Positions 43,092 through 51,636 are shown, counted from the first letter of the stretch. The stretch is 64,000 nt of DNA from Arthrobacter pascens (GCF_017052465.1 NZ_JAFHKT010000151.1:518198-582197), one strand, 5' to 3'. A program made the numbers and translations. Notes: a model not told the origin generated them from the sequence alone.

Positions 43092-44044
43092 GCCAAAACA
43101 GTTCCGCTGTCATCTCACCTTGGGCGGCGTCCGCGGAGGAAGGGGGCCGTGCCCGCTTCGCGGTGCCCGCCACGCCGCGGCCCCCTTCCTCCGCGACCGC
43201 TGATCGCCCAGTAAGAGGGCGGTTGGAGCTGGGCATCAAGGTGCCGAACGGTAAGTCCATCGCTTCCACGCAGTTCCATCAAGGCGCCTTGAGGATCCTG
43301 CGACCGCATTACCTGGATGAGAGCGGGCAGGTTTGCTACGTCATGGTCAATCCTGGCGGGGCGTATCTTGGGGCTGACCTTTATGTCATTGACGTGGAGG
43401 TTGGGGACGGGGCCAAGCTGTTGCTTACCACTCAGTCCGCGACGAAGATCTACCGGACGCCGGGGTCGTTTGCGGAGCAGCGGATGACGCTGCGGCTGGG
43501 GGAGGGGGCGCAGCTGGAGCTGGCTCCGGACCAGCTGATCGCCTACCGGGAGGCCAGCTACCGGCAGAACACACTCATCACGCTGACGCCGTCGTCGAGC
43601 CTGGTGATGGCTGAGGTGATCACGCCGGGGTGGTCGCCCGACGGTGCGTCGTTCCGCTACGAGGAACTGCGGCTCCGCACCGAGATCCATGTGGAGGCCG
43701 GCGGCGGCACGGAACTGCTGGCCCTGGACAACCTGCTGATCCGGCCTTCGCTCAACGACGTCACCGGGATGGGCTTCATGGAGGGCCGCAGCCACCTGGG
43801 TTCGCTGGTGGTGGTGGACAGCCGTGTGGACCAGGCGCTCGCCGACGAACTCCATGCGCTCTCGGCCGGGCACGACGCCTATACCGGGGTATCCCTCACC
43901 GCGTCACTCGGTGGAACCACGGGCCTGGTGCTGCGGTCCCTGTCTGATTCAACGGAAGAACTTAACCGGCTACTGGGTGCCTGCACTGCGTTGCTGCGCG
44001 GACAATGGTACGGGCAGGCGCCCCTGGATCTGAGGAAGTACTGA
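43088..44044 (+). CDS. ureD: Urease accessory protein UreD with palindrome-encoded N-terminal extension
   Basis: A 318-residue UreD (UreH), the scaffold for the activation complex. The start ATG overlaps the ureG stop. Residues 15-38 (AEEGGRARFAVPATPRPPSS) are encoded by a palindromic element also found in ureF. Conserved UreD begins near residue 43 (GRLELGIKVPNGKSI) with LLLTTQSATKIYR near 115 and APDQLIAYREASYRQ near 150. As in ureF, codons just after the element (about 43240-43560) are less G/C-biased at third positions. The stop overlaps the nickel permease start by one base (TGATG). Confidence 0.93.
   Translation: MSQNSSAVISPWAASAEEGGRARFAVPATPRPPSSATADRPVRGRLELGIKVPNGKSIASTQFHQGALRILRPHYLDESGQVCYVMVNPGGAYLGADLYVIDVEVGDGAKLLLTTQSATKIYRTPGSFAEQRMTLRLGEGAQLELAPDQLIAYREASYRQNTLITLTPSSSLVMAEVITPGWSPDGASFRYEELRLRTEIHVEAGGGTELLALDNLLIRPSLNDVTGMGFMEGRSHLGSLVVVDSRVDQALADELHALSAGHDAYTGVSLTASLGGTTGLVLRSLSDSTEELNRLLGACTALLRGQWYGQAPLDLRKY
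43132..43195. repeat. Coding palindromic element, copy 2 (in ureD)
   Basis: A perfect 18-bp inverted repeat: CGCGGAGGAAGGGGGCCG at 43132-43149 and CGGCCCCCTTCCTCCGCG at 43178-43195, with a 28-nt centre. The inner left 17 nt (43139-43155) and right 23 nt (43166-43188) equal those of copy 1, while the outer stem bases differ yet stay complementary. Weaker pairing may extend to 43119 and 43211. Confidence 0.85.
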
Positions 44045-45096
44045 TGACGACGCTGACCGGATTCGCCGCAATGTATCGGCAGCGCGAGGAGCTGCCGCTG
44101 AGGACCCGCATGCTTTTTGCATTTGGTGCGGTGGCCGCGCTGCACCTTGCCGTCGTCGTGCTCCTCCTCGCCGGGACGGCGGCGACGGGACAGCCGCTGG
44201 CGCTGGGACTGGTGCTCACCGCCTACCTGGCGGGCGTCAAGCACAGCTACGACTGGGACCACATCGCCGCGATCGACAACTCGACGCGGAAGTTCGTGGC
44301 ACAGAGGAAGGACCCCGTGAGCGTCGGTTTCGCCTTCAGCCTGGGCCACAGCTCGGTGGTGATCCTGGCCGGTGCCCTGGTGGTGGGCGGTGCAGCCATG
44401 GTGGGCCAGTTCATGGAGGACGGCACCACGGGGAACCTGGTGCTGGGACTGATCGGCAGCGGCATCTCCGGGCTGTTCCTGCTGGCCATGGGCCTGTTCA
44501 ACGGCTCGGCGTTCCTGCAGGCCGCGCAGGCGTACCGGAACGTGCAGGGCGGCGGAGAAGTGCGGGCCGGGGACCTCGAGACCAAGGGATTCGTTGCGCG
44601 ACTGCTGGCCAAGCCGCTGTCACGGGTCCAGCGGCCTCGGAACATCTACGTGATCGGGTTCCTGTTCGGCTTGGGTTTCGACACCGCAACCACCATCGGC
44701 CTGCTGGTGATGACGACGGCGGCGTCCCTCGCCGGGGTCTCCCCGCTGGCCCTTCTGGCGCTTCCGTTGTCGTTCACCGCGGCCATGACGCTCTTCGACA
44801 CGGCGAACGGCGTCGCCATGATGCGCATGTACCGGTCGGCCATCCACAATCCGCAACGGCAGCTTGGCTTCAACGCTCTGGTCACCGGCATCTCCGCCGT
44901 CTCCGCCCTGTTCATTTCGGCCATCACCCTCGGCGGATTCCTCAATGCGGCCTTTGGCTTTGAGGATCCCCTGACCACCTGGCTGGGCGAGGTGGACCTG
45001 GGCGAGGCCGGGCTTCTGCTCGTGGCTGTGCTGCTGGCGGTGTGGGGTGCTGCGGCCGTGAAGGGTCGGTTGAAGGGCCGTTCGCAGACCGCCTAG
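44044..45096 (+). CDS. Nickel/cobalt permease (NiCoT, HoxN/NixA family)
   Basis: A 350-residue membrane permease with eight predicted helices that imports nickel for urease. The NiCoT signature in helix 2 is present as KHSYDWDHIAAIDN, keeping the HX4DH metal-selectivity motif. The second and third signatures appear as FSLGHSSVV and LGFDTATTIGLL. Its start overlaps the ureD stop (TGATG), so it is the last gene of the urease operon, and nickel rather than cobalt is the likely substrate. Length fits the family. Confidence 0.93.
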   Translation: MTTLTGFAAMYRQREELPLRTRMLFAFGAVAALHLAVVVLLLAGTAATGQPLALGLVLTAYLAGVKHSYDWDHIAAIDNSTRKFVAQRKDPVSVGFAFSLGHSSVVILAGALVVGGAAMVGQFMEDGTTGNLVLGLIGSGISGLFLLAMGLFNGSAFLQAAQAYRNVQGGGEVRAGDLETKGFVARLLAKPLSRVQRPRNIYVIGFLFGLGFDTATTIGLLVMTTAASLAGVSPLALLALPLSFTAAMTLFDTANGVAMMRMYRSAIHNPQRQLGFNALVTGISAVSALFISAITLGGFLNAAFGFEDPLTTWLGEVDLGEAGLLLVAVLLAVWGAAAVKGRLKGRSQTA

Positions 45097-45154
45097 CTTC
45101 AACCGCGGACGCCACCCCGTGACGCGCGCCGGGCCGGGTGGCAGGATAGGACCC

Positions 45155-45739
45155 ATGGAACTGCACATCACAGGGGACCCCGCCGCCGACAAACTGCTCA
45201 GCGATGACGCGTTTGCGCTGCTCACCGGCATGCTTCTTGACCAGCAGGTCACCATGGAGTCGGCGTTTGCCGGCCCCGAAAAGATCCGCACACGCATCGG
45301 GTCCATGGAACCCGCGGCGATCGCGGGGTACGACCCCCAGGGCTTCGTCGACGTGTTCAAGGAGCGGCCGGCCGTGCACCGTTTCCCGGGATCCATGGCT
45401 GGACGTGTCCAGGCCCTCGCCGAGACGGTGCACAGTGAGTGGAACGGGGACGCCACGGCCATCTGGACGCAGGGTGACCCCGATGGCAAGGAAGTGCTGC
45501 GCAGGCTCAAGGCGCTACCCGGATTCGGCGAGCAAAAGGCGAAGATCTTCCTGGCTCTTCTGGGGAAGCAGTGCGGCCTCCAGGCGGAGGGCTGGCGCGA
45601 GGCCGCCGGACACTACGGCCAGGAGGACGCCTTCCTCTCCGTCGCCGACATCGTCGATCCGGAATCACTGAGCAAGGTGCGCGCCAGCAAGCAGGCCGCC
45701 AAGGCCGCGGCCAAGGCGGCGAAGACCGCCGGGGACTGA
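45155..45739 (+). CDS. HhH-GPD superfamily base-excision repair-like protein
   Basis: A 194-residue protein of the helix-hairpin-helix GPD superfamily. The hairpin LKALPGFGEQKAKIFLALLG lies near residues 120-139, and the N-terminal helical part contains LLTGMLLDQQVTMESAF. It matches a short actinobacterial branch of uncharacterised HhH-GPD proteins rather than Nth, MutY or AlkA. The usual catalytic Lys or Asp after the hairpin is not obvious, so activity is uncertain. The C-terminus is a Lys/Ala-rich tail (KQAAKAAAKAAKTAG), likely a DNA-contacting extension. The ATG at 45155 follows AGGATAGGA. Confidence 0.8.
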   Translation: MELHITGDPAADKLLSDDAFALLTGMLLDQQVTMESAFAGPEKIRTRIGSMEPAAIAGYDPQGFVDVFKERPAVHRFPGSMAGRVQALAETVHSEWNGDATAIWTQGDPDGKEVLRRLKALPGFGEQKAKIFLALLGKQCGLQAEGWREAAGHYGQEDAFLSVADIVDPESLSKVRASKQAAKAAAKAAKTAGD

Positions 45740-45782
45740 GAACCCGGCCCAAGCAAGCCCAACTGCGTGGAAGGCGGATACC

Positions 45783-47378
45783 GTGAGTGAGCAGCCAGCA
45801 GGTAAGTTCGCCTCCCTCTGGGCGGCCACCAGTGCATCCACGAGCTACGCAGCCCTCAACGCGGACCTCGACGTCGATGTGGCCGTGATCGGTGGCGGCA
45901 TCGCAGGCCTGACGGCTGCGCTGGCCCTGAAACGGGCCGGCCAGACGGTGGCCGTGTTGGAGGCGGCCCGGGTGGGCACCGGGGTCACCGGAAACACCAC
46001 TGGCAAGGTCACGTCCCTGCACCGGCTGGCCTACACGGAACTTGCCGGCCGGCACGGTGCCGAGGCAGCCCGCATCTACGGTCAGGCCAACGAAGCCGCG
46101 ATTCAGCATGTTGCCGGCACGGTGGCGGACGAAGGCATCGACTGCGGCTTCCGGCGGGTATCCAACTACACGTACGCCGAATCGGAAGCCACGCTCGATC
46201 TCGTCCGGGAGGAAGCGGCACTGGCCGCCAGGCTCGGACTCCCCGCGTCCTTCACCACCGAAGTGCCGCTGCCCTTCGCCGTCAAGGGGGCGGTCCGGTT
46301 CGATGACCAGGCGCAGATCCACGCGCTCCGGTACGTGCAGGGTCTGGCCCGTGCTGTGGACGGAGACGGCAGCTTTGTCTTCGAGGACTCGCCAGCCACG
46401 GGGTTCCGGGACGGGTCGCCGGCAGTGGTCGACACGGAGCGGGGCTCGGTCCGTGCCCGGGAGATCATTGTGGCGACGAATATGCCGATCGAGGACGACG
46501 GAATCTTCGAGGAGCGGTGCTACCTGCACCGCTCCTATATCGTTGCCGCCCGCAGTGACCTTCCCCCGACGGACTCGACATTTCTCAGCGTTGACGAGCC
46601 GATGCGCTCCATCCTGACCATCGACCTCGATGGCACAAGCTATGTCCTTACCGGCGGCGAAGGCCACCCCGCGTCGGAGCGCAGCGACTCGGCCGAACGG
46701 TACCGCCGGCTCAGCTCGTTTGCCCGTGACCGTCTGGGCACCGACGAGGTCGTCTTCCGCTGGTCCACCCAGGATGCGATGCCTGCCGATGGGCTGCCTT
46801 TCGTCGGGCCAATGTCACCGGAATCCCGGCACATTCACGTGATCACCGGGCTGCGCAAATGGGGCCTGACCAACGGCACCGCCGCAGCCCTGATCCTCCG
46901 CGACACGCTGTGCGGCCTGCACAACCCGTGGGCAGCAGTGTTTGACAGCACGCGGGGCGTCCGAGACGGGCGTGCGGCGCCGACAGAGGGTGGGCAGGCG
47001 GACAGCGAGCAAGCAGAGAGTGAGCCAGCGGACAGCGGGCAAGCAGAGAGTGAGCCAGCAGACAACGGGCAAGCAGAGTCCGGGCCGGCTCCCGCGCCGC
47101 CGGAGGCGCGGACCGTCCCGCCTGTCATCGCTCCGGGCGAGGGGCAGGTGGTGGACGTGGACGGGGCCGAGACTGCTGTGTACCGCAGTCCGGCCGGCGA
47201 TGTCAGCGCCGTGTCGGCCGTCTGCACCCACCTGGGCTGCACGGTCGAGTTCAACCCGGCGGACGTGACTTGGGACTGCCCGTGCCACGGTTCCCGCTTC
47301 AGCACCGACGGCACCGTCATCCAGGGCCCCGCCGTGCGGAACCTCGCGTCCAGCCCGGCACCGCCGGACTTTAGCTGA
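45783..47378 (+). CDS. FAD-dependent oxidoreductase with C-terminal Rieske [2Fe-2S] domain
   Basis: A 531-residue DAO-type flavoprotein fused to a Rieske domain. The Rossmann motif VAVIGGGIAGLTAALALKRAG (G37, G39, G42) and E60 bind FAD. The flavoprotein part runs to about residue 390. A hydrophilic linker with three 10-residue repeats (ADS/N-E/G-QAES-E/G-P, residues about 406-435) leads to the Rieske domain, with cluster ligands C481 and H483 (CTHLGC) and C499 and H502 (CPCHG). Such fusions are known in actinobacteria and bacilli without a firm substrate. The start is GTG. It lies 43 bp after the HhH-GPD gene and ends before a strong hairpin. Confidence 0.9.
   Translation: MSEQPAGKFASLWAATSASTSYAALNADLDVDVAVIGGGIAGLTAALALKRAGQTVAVLEAARVGTGVTGNTTGKVTSLHRLAYTELAGRHGAEAARIYGQANEAAIQHVAGTVADEGIDCGFRRVSNYTYAESEATLDLVREEAALAARLGLPASFTTEVPLPFAVKGAVRFDDQAQIHALRYVQGLARAVDGDGSFVFEDSPATGFRDGSPAVVDTERGSVRAREIIVATNMPIEDDGIFEERCYLHRSYIVAARSDLPPTDSTFLSVDEPMRSILTIDLDGTSYVLTGGEGHPASERSDSAERYRRLSSFARDRLGTDEVVFRWSTQDAMPADGLPFVGPMSPESRHIHVITGLRKWGLTNGTAAALILRDTLCGLHNPWAAVFDSTRGVRDGRAAPTEGGQADSEQAESEPADSGQAESEPADNGQAESGPAPAPPEARTVPPVIAPGEGQVVDVDGAETAVYRSPAGDVSAVSAVCTHLGCTVEFNPADVTWDCPCHGSRFSTDGTVIQGPAVRNLASSPAPPDFS
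46998..47087 (+). repeat. 30-bp tandem repeat x3 in the FAD/Rieske linker
   Basis: Three adjoining 30-bp units (46998-47027, 47028-47057, 47058-47087) encode ADSEQAESEP, ADSGQAESEP and ADNGQAESGP. The first two differ at a single base. The codons (AGT, AGC, GCA, CAA) are more AT-rich than the gene average. This looks like recent slippage expansion of an interdomain linker. Confidence 0.85.
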
Positions 47379-47462
47379 GCTCCGCCTGCTGCGGTGCCCC
47401 GGACGACCTGGCTGCGGCGCGAGCGTTGGCGACGTTCGTGGACGGACGCGTTCAGCACCTGA

Positions 47463-47510
47463 CGGTGGGTGCTGCACGGCAGGCATGACCCTGGGGTGCA
47501 GCACCCACCG
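47463..47510. terminator. Bidirectional terminator between the FAD/Rieske and kinase genes
   Basis: CGGTGGGTGCTGCAC and GTGCAGCACCCACCG form a perfect 15-bp stem with an 18-nt loop in the 141-bp gap between two convergent genes. Confidence 0.75.
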
Positions 47511-47519
47511 GCTGCTGCG

Positions 47520-48476
47520 TTAGGCGACGACGGCGGCGGGAGCGGACGCCTGTTCCGGCAGGTCCGCGAGCAGCTCGTCAGCCGTGGGCGGGTTCGCGCC
47601 GGGCCGGCGGACCGTGATGGCGGCGGCCTTCGATGCCGTGCGCCCGAGCGTCTCCAGCACGGCGGGAGCCAGGCCGTCCGTTCCGCGGGCCAGCAGGCCG
47701 TAGATCAGCGCCGCCATGTAGGAATCGCCGGCACCGATGGTGTCAGCCACCACAGACCTGATGGCCGGGATGTTCAGCTGCGTGGCCGGGGTGGCCAGCA
47801 GGGAGCCCTCGGAGCCGCAGGTGACTACCGCCAGCCCCGCGCCGAGCTCGAGGATCCGCGCCGCGGCGGCCTCGAGCTCAAGGCCCGGGTAGAGCCAGCG
47901 GGCGTCCTCATCGCTGAGCTTGACCACATCGGTCAGCGGGACCAGGTCCTCGAAAATTGACCGTGCCTCGGCCTGGCTTCCCAGAAGCGCAGGCCGGATG
48001 TTGGGATCGTACGTGACCAGGCACTCGCGGTGCGACTGTTCAAGAAGCTCCCTGACAGCGGCGGCGCCGGGGGCCAGGAATGTGGCGATCGAGCCGGTGT
48101 GGAGGACCTTGGGGAGGAAGGCGGGAGCCACGGGCGGGAGCTCCCAGCTGATGTCGAAGTCGTAATGTGCGGAGCCGTCGGCCGCAAGTGTGGCCGTTGC
48201 GGAGGCGGTGCGCCCCTGCGATTTCGAACCGGGGAGGAGTTCGACGCCGGCGCCGGCCAGGTGCGCCTCAATCGCGGCACCGCGGTCGTCGTCGCCGATC
48301 GACGTCAGGAGGGCGGCGCCAACGCCGAGGCGTCCCAGCCCGTAGGCGACGTTCATCGGCGATCCGCCCGGGTGCTCCACTGTGCCGTCGGATGTGGCGA
48401 CGATGTCGGTGAGCGCCTCGCCGATGACGATGACGTCAGGCTGGGCCGCTGGAGTGCTGGAGTGGGTCTTGAGCAT
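47520..48476 (-). CDS. frcK: PfkB-family carbohydrate kinase, probable fructokinase
   Basis: A 318-residue ribokinase-fold kinase. The N-terminal substrate motif is VIGEALTDIV, with HPGGSPMNVAYGLGRLG near residue 36. The C-terminal PfkB signature DTIGAGDSYMAALIYG near 255 holds the catalytic Asp and the anion hole. It lies last in an operon binding protein - permease - ATPase - kinase, the same order as the Sinorhizobium frcBCAK fructose system, and next to a GH32 enzyme. Phosphorylation of incoming fructose is therefore likely. Start at 48476 follows GAAAGG; an upstream extension was discarded. Confidence 0.85.
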   Translation of the reverse strand: MLKTHSSTPAAQPDVIVIGEALTDIVATSDGTVEHPGGSPMNVAYGLGRLGVGAALLTSIGDDDRGAAIEAHLAGAGVELLPGSKSQGRTASATATLAADGSAHYDFDISWELPPVAPAFLPKVLHTGSIATFLAPGAAAVRELLEQSHRECLVTYDPNIRPALLGSQAEARSIFEDLVPLTDVVKLSDEDARWLYPGLELEAAAARILELGAGLAVVTCGSEGSLLATPATQLNIPAIRSVVADTIGAGDSYMAALIYGLLARGTDGLAPAVLETLGRTASKAAAITVRRPGANPPTADELLADLPEQASAPAAVVA

Positions 48477-48494
48477 GGAGGGCCTTTCATGGGG

Positions 48495-48530
48495 CCGTCC
48501 GCGGACCTGCTGCTGCAGGCCCGCGGACGG
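48495..48530 (-). terminator. Hairpin between frcA and the kinase gene
   Basis: CCGTCCGCGGACCTGC pairs with GCAGGCCCGCGGACGG over 16 positions with one A-C mismatch and a TGCT loop. It lies in the 82-bp gap between two genes of one operon, so it is probably an mRNA-processing or partial-termination point. Confidence 0.6.
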
Positions 48531-48558
48531 AGTGCTGGGGAAAGCGGTATTCGCCGGG

Positions 48559-49353
48559 TCAGGCGGTGGCTGCACCCGTCATGATCGCCACCGCATCGGT
48601 CATGCTGTGCGACTGGGGGGTGATGGTGGCGGCGCACTTGCCGAGGCGCTGGATGTGGATCCGGTCGGCCACGTCGAACACATGGGGCATGTTGTGGCTG
48701 ATCAGGATCACCGGCAGGCCCCTGTCGCGGAGGTCACGGACCAGCTGCAGGACCTGGTTCGATTCCCGCACGCCAAGCGCCGCCGTCGGCTCGTCCAGCA
48801 CAACCACCTTGGATCCGAACGCCGCGGCGCGGGCGACAGCCACCGCCTGGCGCTGGCCGCCGGACAGGTTTTCCACCGGCACCGTCACGTCCTGGAGCGT
48901 TGAGATGCCGAGCCGGGTCAGCTCCTCCTTGGCCTTGCGGCGCATGCCCTTGGTGTCAAGGACGCGGAAGATTTTTCCCAGCGGGCCGGGAAGCCGCTCT
49001 TCACGGCCCAGGAACAGGTTGGAAGCGACGTCGAGCGCCGGTGACACCGCAAGGTTCTGGTACACCGTCTCGATGCCGTGGACGCGGGCGTCCTGCGGGC
49101 GCTTGAAGTGGACGGGCTGGCCGGAGACCTTCAGCTCGCCCGAGTCCGGGATCTCGGCCCCCGTGAGGCACTTGATGAGCGTGGATTTTCCGGCACCGTT
49201 GTCGCCGATGATCGCCAGGACTTCGCCCGGGTACAGGTCGAGGCTGACGCCGTCCAGACCCACGACGCGGCCGAAGGTCTTGACGAGGTTCCTGGCCTGC
49301 AGGATCGGCTGGCGGACCTCGGTCTTGGCCGGCTGGAATTCTGTGGCGGTCAT
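48559..49353 (-). CDS. frcA: Sugar ABC transporter ATPase, FrcA type
   Basis: A 264-residue ATPase with a single nucleotide-binding domain: Walker A GDNGAGKST near residue 50, signature LSGGQRQAVAVARA, Walker B VVLDEPTAALG and switch histidine in LISHNMPHVFDVADR. Most ribose-type systems use a two-domain ATPase (as YtfR in this window). A single-domain ATPase with a RbsC-like permease is characteristic of the FrcA branch. The start overlaps the frcC stop by 4 bp. It probably powers fructose import. Confidence 0.88.
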   Translation of the reverse strand: MTATEFQPAKTEVRQPILQARNLVKTFGRVVGLDGVSLDLYPGEVLAIIGDNGAGKSTLIKCLTGAEIPDSGELKVSGQPVHFKRPQDARVHGIETVYQNLAVSPALDVASNLFLGREERLPGPLGKIFRVLDTKGMRRKAKEELTRLGISTLQDVTVPVENLSGGQRQAVAVARAAAFGSKVVVLDEPTAALGVRESNQVLQLVRDLRDRGLPVILISHNMPHVFDVADRIHIQRLGKCAATITPQSHSMTDAVAIMTGAATA

Positions 49354-50396
49354 GATTTCACCTTTCGGATCCACTGGTCGATGGACACAGCGACGATGAT
49401 GAGGACGCCCACTGCGAGGGTCTGGTAGAGCACATCCAGACCGGCCAGCGAGAGGCCGTTGCGGAACACCCCGACGATCAGCGCCCCGAGGAGGGAGCCC
49501 CAGATGGAGCCGCGTCCGCCAAAGAGGCTGGTTCCGCCGATGACGACGGCGGTGATGGAGTCGAGGTTCAGGTCCACGCCTGCGTTGGGGCTGGCTGCGT
49601 TGGTGCGGCCGATCTGGATCCACGCGCCGATGGCCAATACGGCCCCGGCTGCGAGGTAAACGCTCATGAGGACCCGGTTCACCGGGATACCGGCCAGACG
49701 GGCAGCTTCCTTGTCATCGCCCACCGCGTAGACATGGCGGCCCCACGCGGTCTTGCCGAGGATGAACGCGACCGCGATGTAAAGCAGGAGCATCATGACC
49801 ACGCCTGTGGAGATCCGGACAGGGCCGACCGGGAACGTGCTGCCCATCCACGTCAACAGGCCGGGCATGCTGGAGCCGCGGACTGTGGAGCCGCCGGAGT
49901 AGAGAAGCGTCAGGGCGATGAAGATGTTCAGCGTTCCGAGCGTGACGATGAACGGGGGAAGCCGGAACCTGGTGACCAGGAAGCCGTTCAGCGCCCCCGC
50001 TGCCAGACCCACGACGAGGCCGAGGAGGAGAGCGAGCGGAGCCGGCGCGCCGCTGCCGACGGCCAGCTGTGCCACCACCATGGACGCGAGGATCATGACG
50101 GCGCCCACCGAGAGATCGATGCCGGCGGTGAGGATGATGAGGGTCTGCGCGATTGCGAGGGTTCCGACCACCGAGACCTGCTGGGTGATCAGGGACAGGT
50201 TCTCGACCCGCAGGAACCTCTCATTGAGGAGCCCGAAGACCACCACCGCAACAAGCAGGACAATGGCCGGGCTGAGTGCGGGATAGCGGTGGAGGATATT
50301 GCGGATTCGGCTGAGCGGGGTCTGGCGGTCGAGGAATTCCTCGGCCGGGTCTGCATGCCCTGCGGCGGGCGGGCCGGCGGTCTGTTGCTGGGTCAC
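49350..50396 (-). CDS. frcC: Sugar ABC transporter permease, FrcC type
   Basis: A 348-residue permease of the RbsC class with about nine helices. TAGIDLSVGAVMILASMV near residue 90 and VVIGGTSLFGGRGSIWGSLLGA near 285 are the family signatures. A hydrophilic, charged N-terminus of some 30 residues precedes the first helix. It is translationally coupled to frcA (4-bp overlap) and separated from frcB by a strong hairpin. Fructose as substrate is inferred from the neighbouring kinase, GH32 enzyme and shared operators. Confidence 0.88.
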   Translation of the reverse strand: MTQQQTAGPPAAGHADPAEEFLDRQTPLSRIRNILHRYPALSPAIVLLVAVVVFGLLNERFLRVENLSLITQQVSVVGTLAIAQTLIILTAGIDLSVGAVMILASMVVAQLAVGSGAPAPLALLLGLVVGLAAGALNGFLVTRFRLPPFIVTLGTLNIFIALTLLYSGGSTVRGSSMPGLLTWMGSTFPVGPVRISTGVVMMLLLYIAVAFILGKTAWGRHVYAVGDDKEAARLAGIPVNRVLMSVYLAAGAVLAIGAWIQIGRTNAASPNAGVDLNLDSITAVVIGGTSLFGGRGSIWGSLLGALIVGVFRNGLSLAGLDVLYQTLAVGVLIIVAVSIDQWIRKVKS

Positions 50397-50432
50397 TGTT
50401 GCTCCTGAACTTTGAGGTTCTGGTGGTGTGGG

Positions 50433-50467
50433 GCCGCGGGAAGTGCATCTTCGGCACTTCCCGCGGC
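50433..50467 (-). terminator. Hairpin between frcB and frcC, probable attenuator
   Basis: GCCGCGGGAAGTGC and GCACTTCCCGCGGC form a perfect 14-bp stem with a 7-nt loop, just after the frcB stop. No U-run follows. The ytfQ-ytfR and pstS-pstC junctions have the same kind of structure. Confidence 0.65.
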
Positions 50468-50484
50468 GCAGGGTTCAAAGCTGG

Positions 50485-51603
50485 CTACTTGCCCCAGCAG
50501 ATCTTGGAGGCCTCGGAGGTGGTGATGCTCTTGACGCCATCGGCGGCCTTATCCGTGACGAGCTCGACGCCGGTGTTGTAGAAGTCCAGTCCTGGTGAGT
50601 TGGCCGGCTTCTTGCCGGTCTTGGCCAGCTCAACGATGGCCTTGACGCCCAGTTCCGCCATCTTCACCGGGTACTGCTGGGCAGTGGCGCCGATCACGCC
50701 GGCCTTGACGTTGTTGACGCCCGAGCAGCCGCCGTCCACCGAGACCACCAGCACGTCCTTTTCCTTGCCGGCAGACTTCAACGCCTCGAAGGCGCCGGCC
50801 GCAGCTGGCTCGTTGATGGTGTAGACCACATTGACGTTCGGGTTCTTGGCGAGCAGGGTTTCCATGGCGGTCCGGCCGCCGTCCTCAGCACCCTGGCTTG
50901 CCTGGCTGCCCACGATTTCGTAGTCGCCGCCCTTGCCGCCGGTGTACTTGCCGGTTTTGGCTTCGTCGCCGTTCTTCTTCTTGTCCGCGGTGTCGATGCC
51001 CAGTCCGGTGAGGAAGCCCTGGTCCCGGTTGTAGTCCACGGAGACGACCTTGTCGTCGAACAGGTCCAGCAGGGCGATGGTGGCCTTTTTCCCTCCGAGC
51101 TGGGCGGCGGTCCACTTGCCGATCAGTTCACCAGCGGCGAAGTTGTCGGTGGCGAACGTGATGTCGGCGGCGTCAGCCGGGTCCGGCGGAGTGTCGAGGG
51201 CGATGACGAACAGGCCGGCGTCCTTGGCCTTCTTCAGTGCATCAACCACAGAGGGGCCGTTGGGCGTGATGAGGATGCCCTTGTCGCCCTTGGAGATGGC
51301 GTTCTCGATCGCCTGGATCTGGGTTTCTTCATCGCCGTCAGCCTTTCCGGCTGCGAGCTTGAGGTCCACGCCGTCTGTTTCGGCGGCCTTCTTTGCGCCG
51401 TCCTGCATGGAAACGAAGAACGGGTTCGAAGTGGTCTTGACGATCAGGGACACACCGACCTTCTCGGCCGAAGAGCTTTCGGCAGACGAAGTGGTTGGGG
51501 AACTTCCGCCGCAGGCAGTCAGGCTGAGCGTGCCGAGGGTCAGGACTGCGCCGATGGCAAGCAGGCGGTTGGCGGCTGTCCGCGGGGCTTTGGAACTCAA
51601 CAT
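50485..51603 (-). CDS. frcB: Sugar ABC transporter substrate-binding lipoprotein, FrcB type
   Basis: A 372-residue lipoprotein. The start at 51603 follows GGAG and gives a signal with lipobox LTAC, then a Ser/Glu/Thr linker and a ribose-binding-protein fold (SLIVKTTSNPFFVSMQDGAKK, ALDTPPDPADAADITFATDN, VVYTINEPAAAGAFEALKSAG). The binding motif style and operon order match FrcB of the Sinorhizobium fructose system. It is the first gene of frcBCA-kinase, with an operator of the GACAACGATGTC type 34 bp upstream of its start and a divergent LacI gene beyond that. Confidence 0.87.
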   Translation of the reverse strand: MLSSKAPRTAANRLLAIGAVLTLGTLSLTACGGSSPTTSSAESSSAEKVGVSLIVKTTSNPFFVSMQDGAKKAAETDGVDLKLAAGKADGDEETQIQAIENAISKGDKGILITPNGPSVVDALKKAKDAGLFVIALDTPPDPADAADITFATDNFAAGELIGKWTAAQLGGKKATIALLDLFDDKVVSVDYNRDQGFLTGLGIDTADKKKNGDEAKTGKYTGGKGGDYEIVGSQASQGAEDGGRTAMETLLAKNPNVNVVYTINEPAAAGAFEALKSAGKEKDVLVVSVDGGCSGVNNVKAGVIGATAQQYPVKMAELGVKAIVELAKTGKKPANSPGLDFYNTGVELVTDKAADGVKSITTSEASKICWGK

Positions 51604-51636
51604 TGAATCTCCTGGTTTCGAGGCACTTCCCGTGCC

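Noticed and set aside
46998..47087. The 30-bp repeats as a small CRISPR array.
   Set aside because: The units adjoin without spacers, are in frame with the protein and encode a linker. There are no cas genes.
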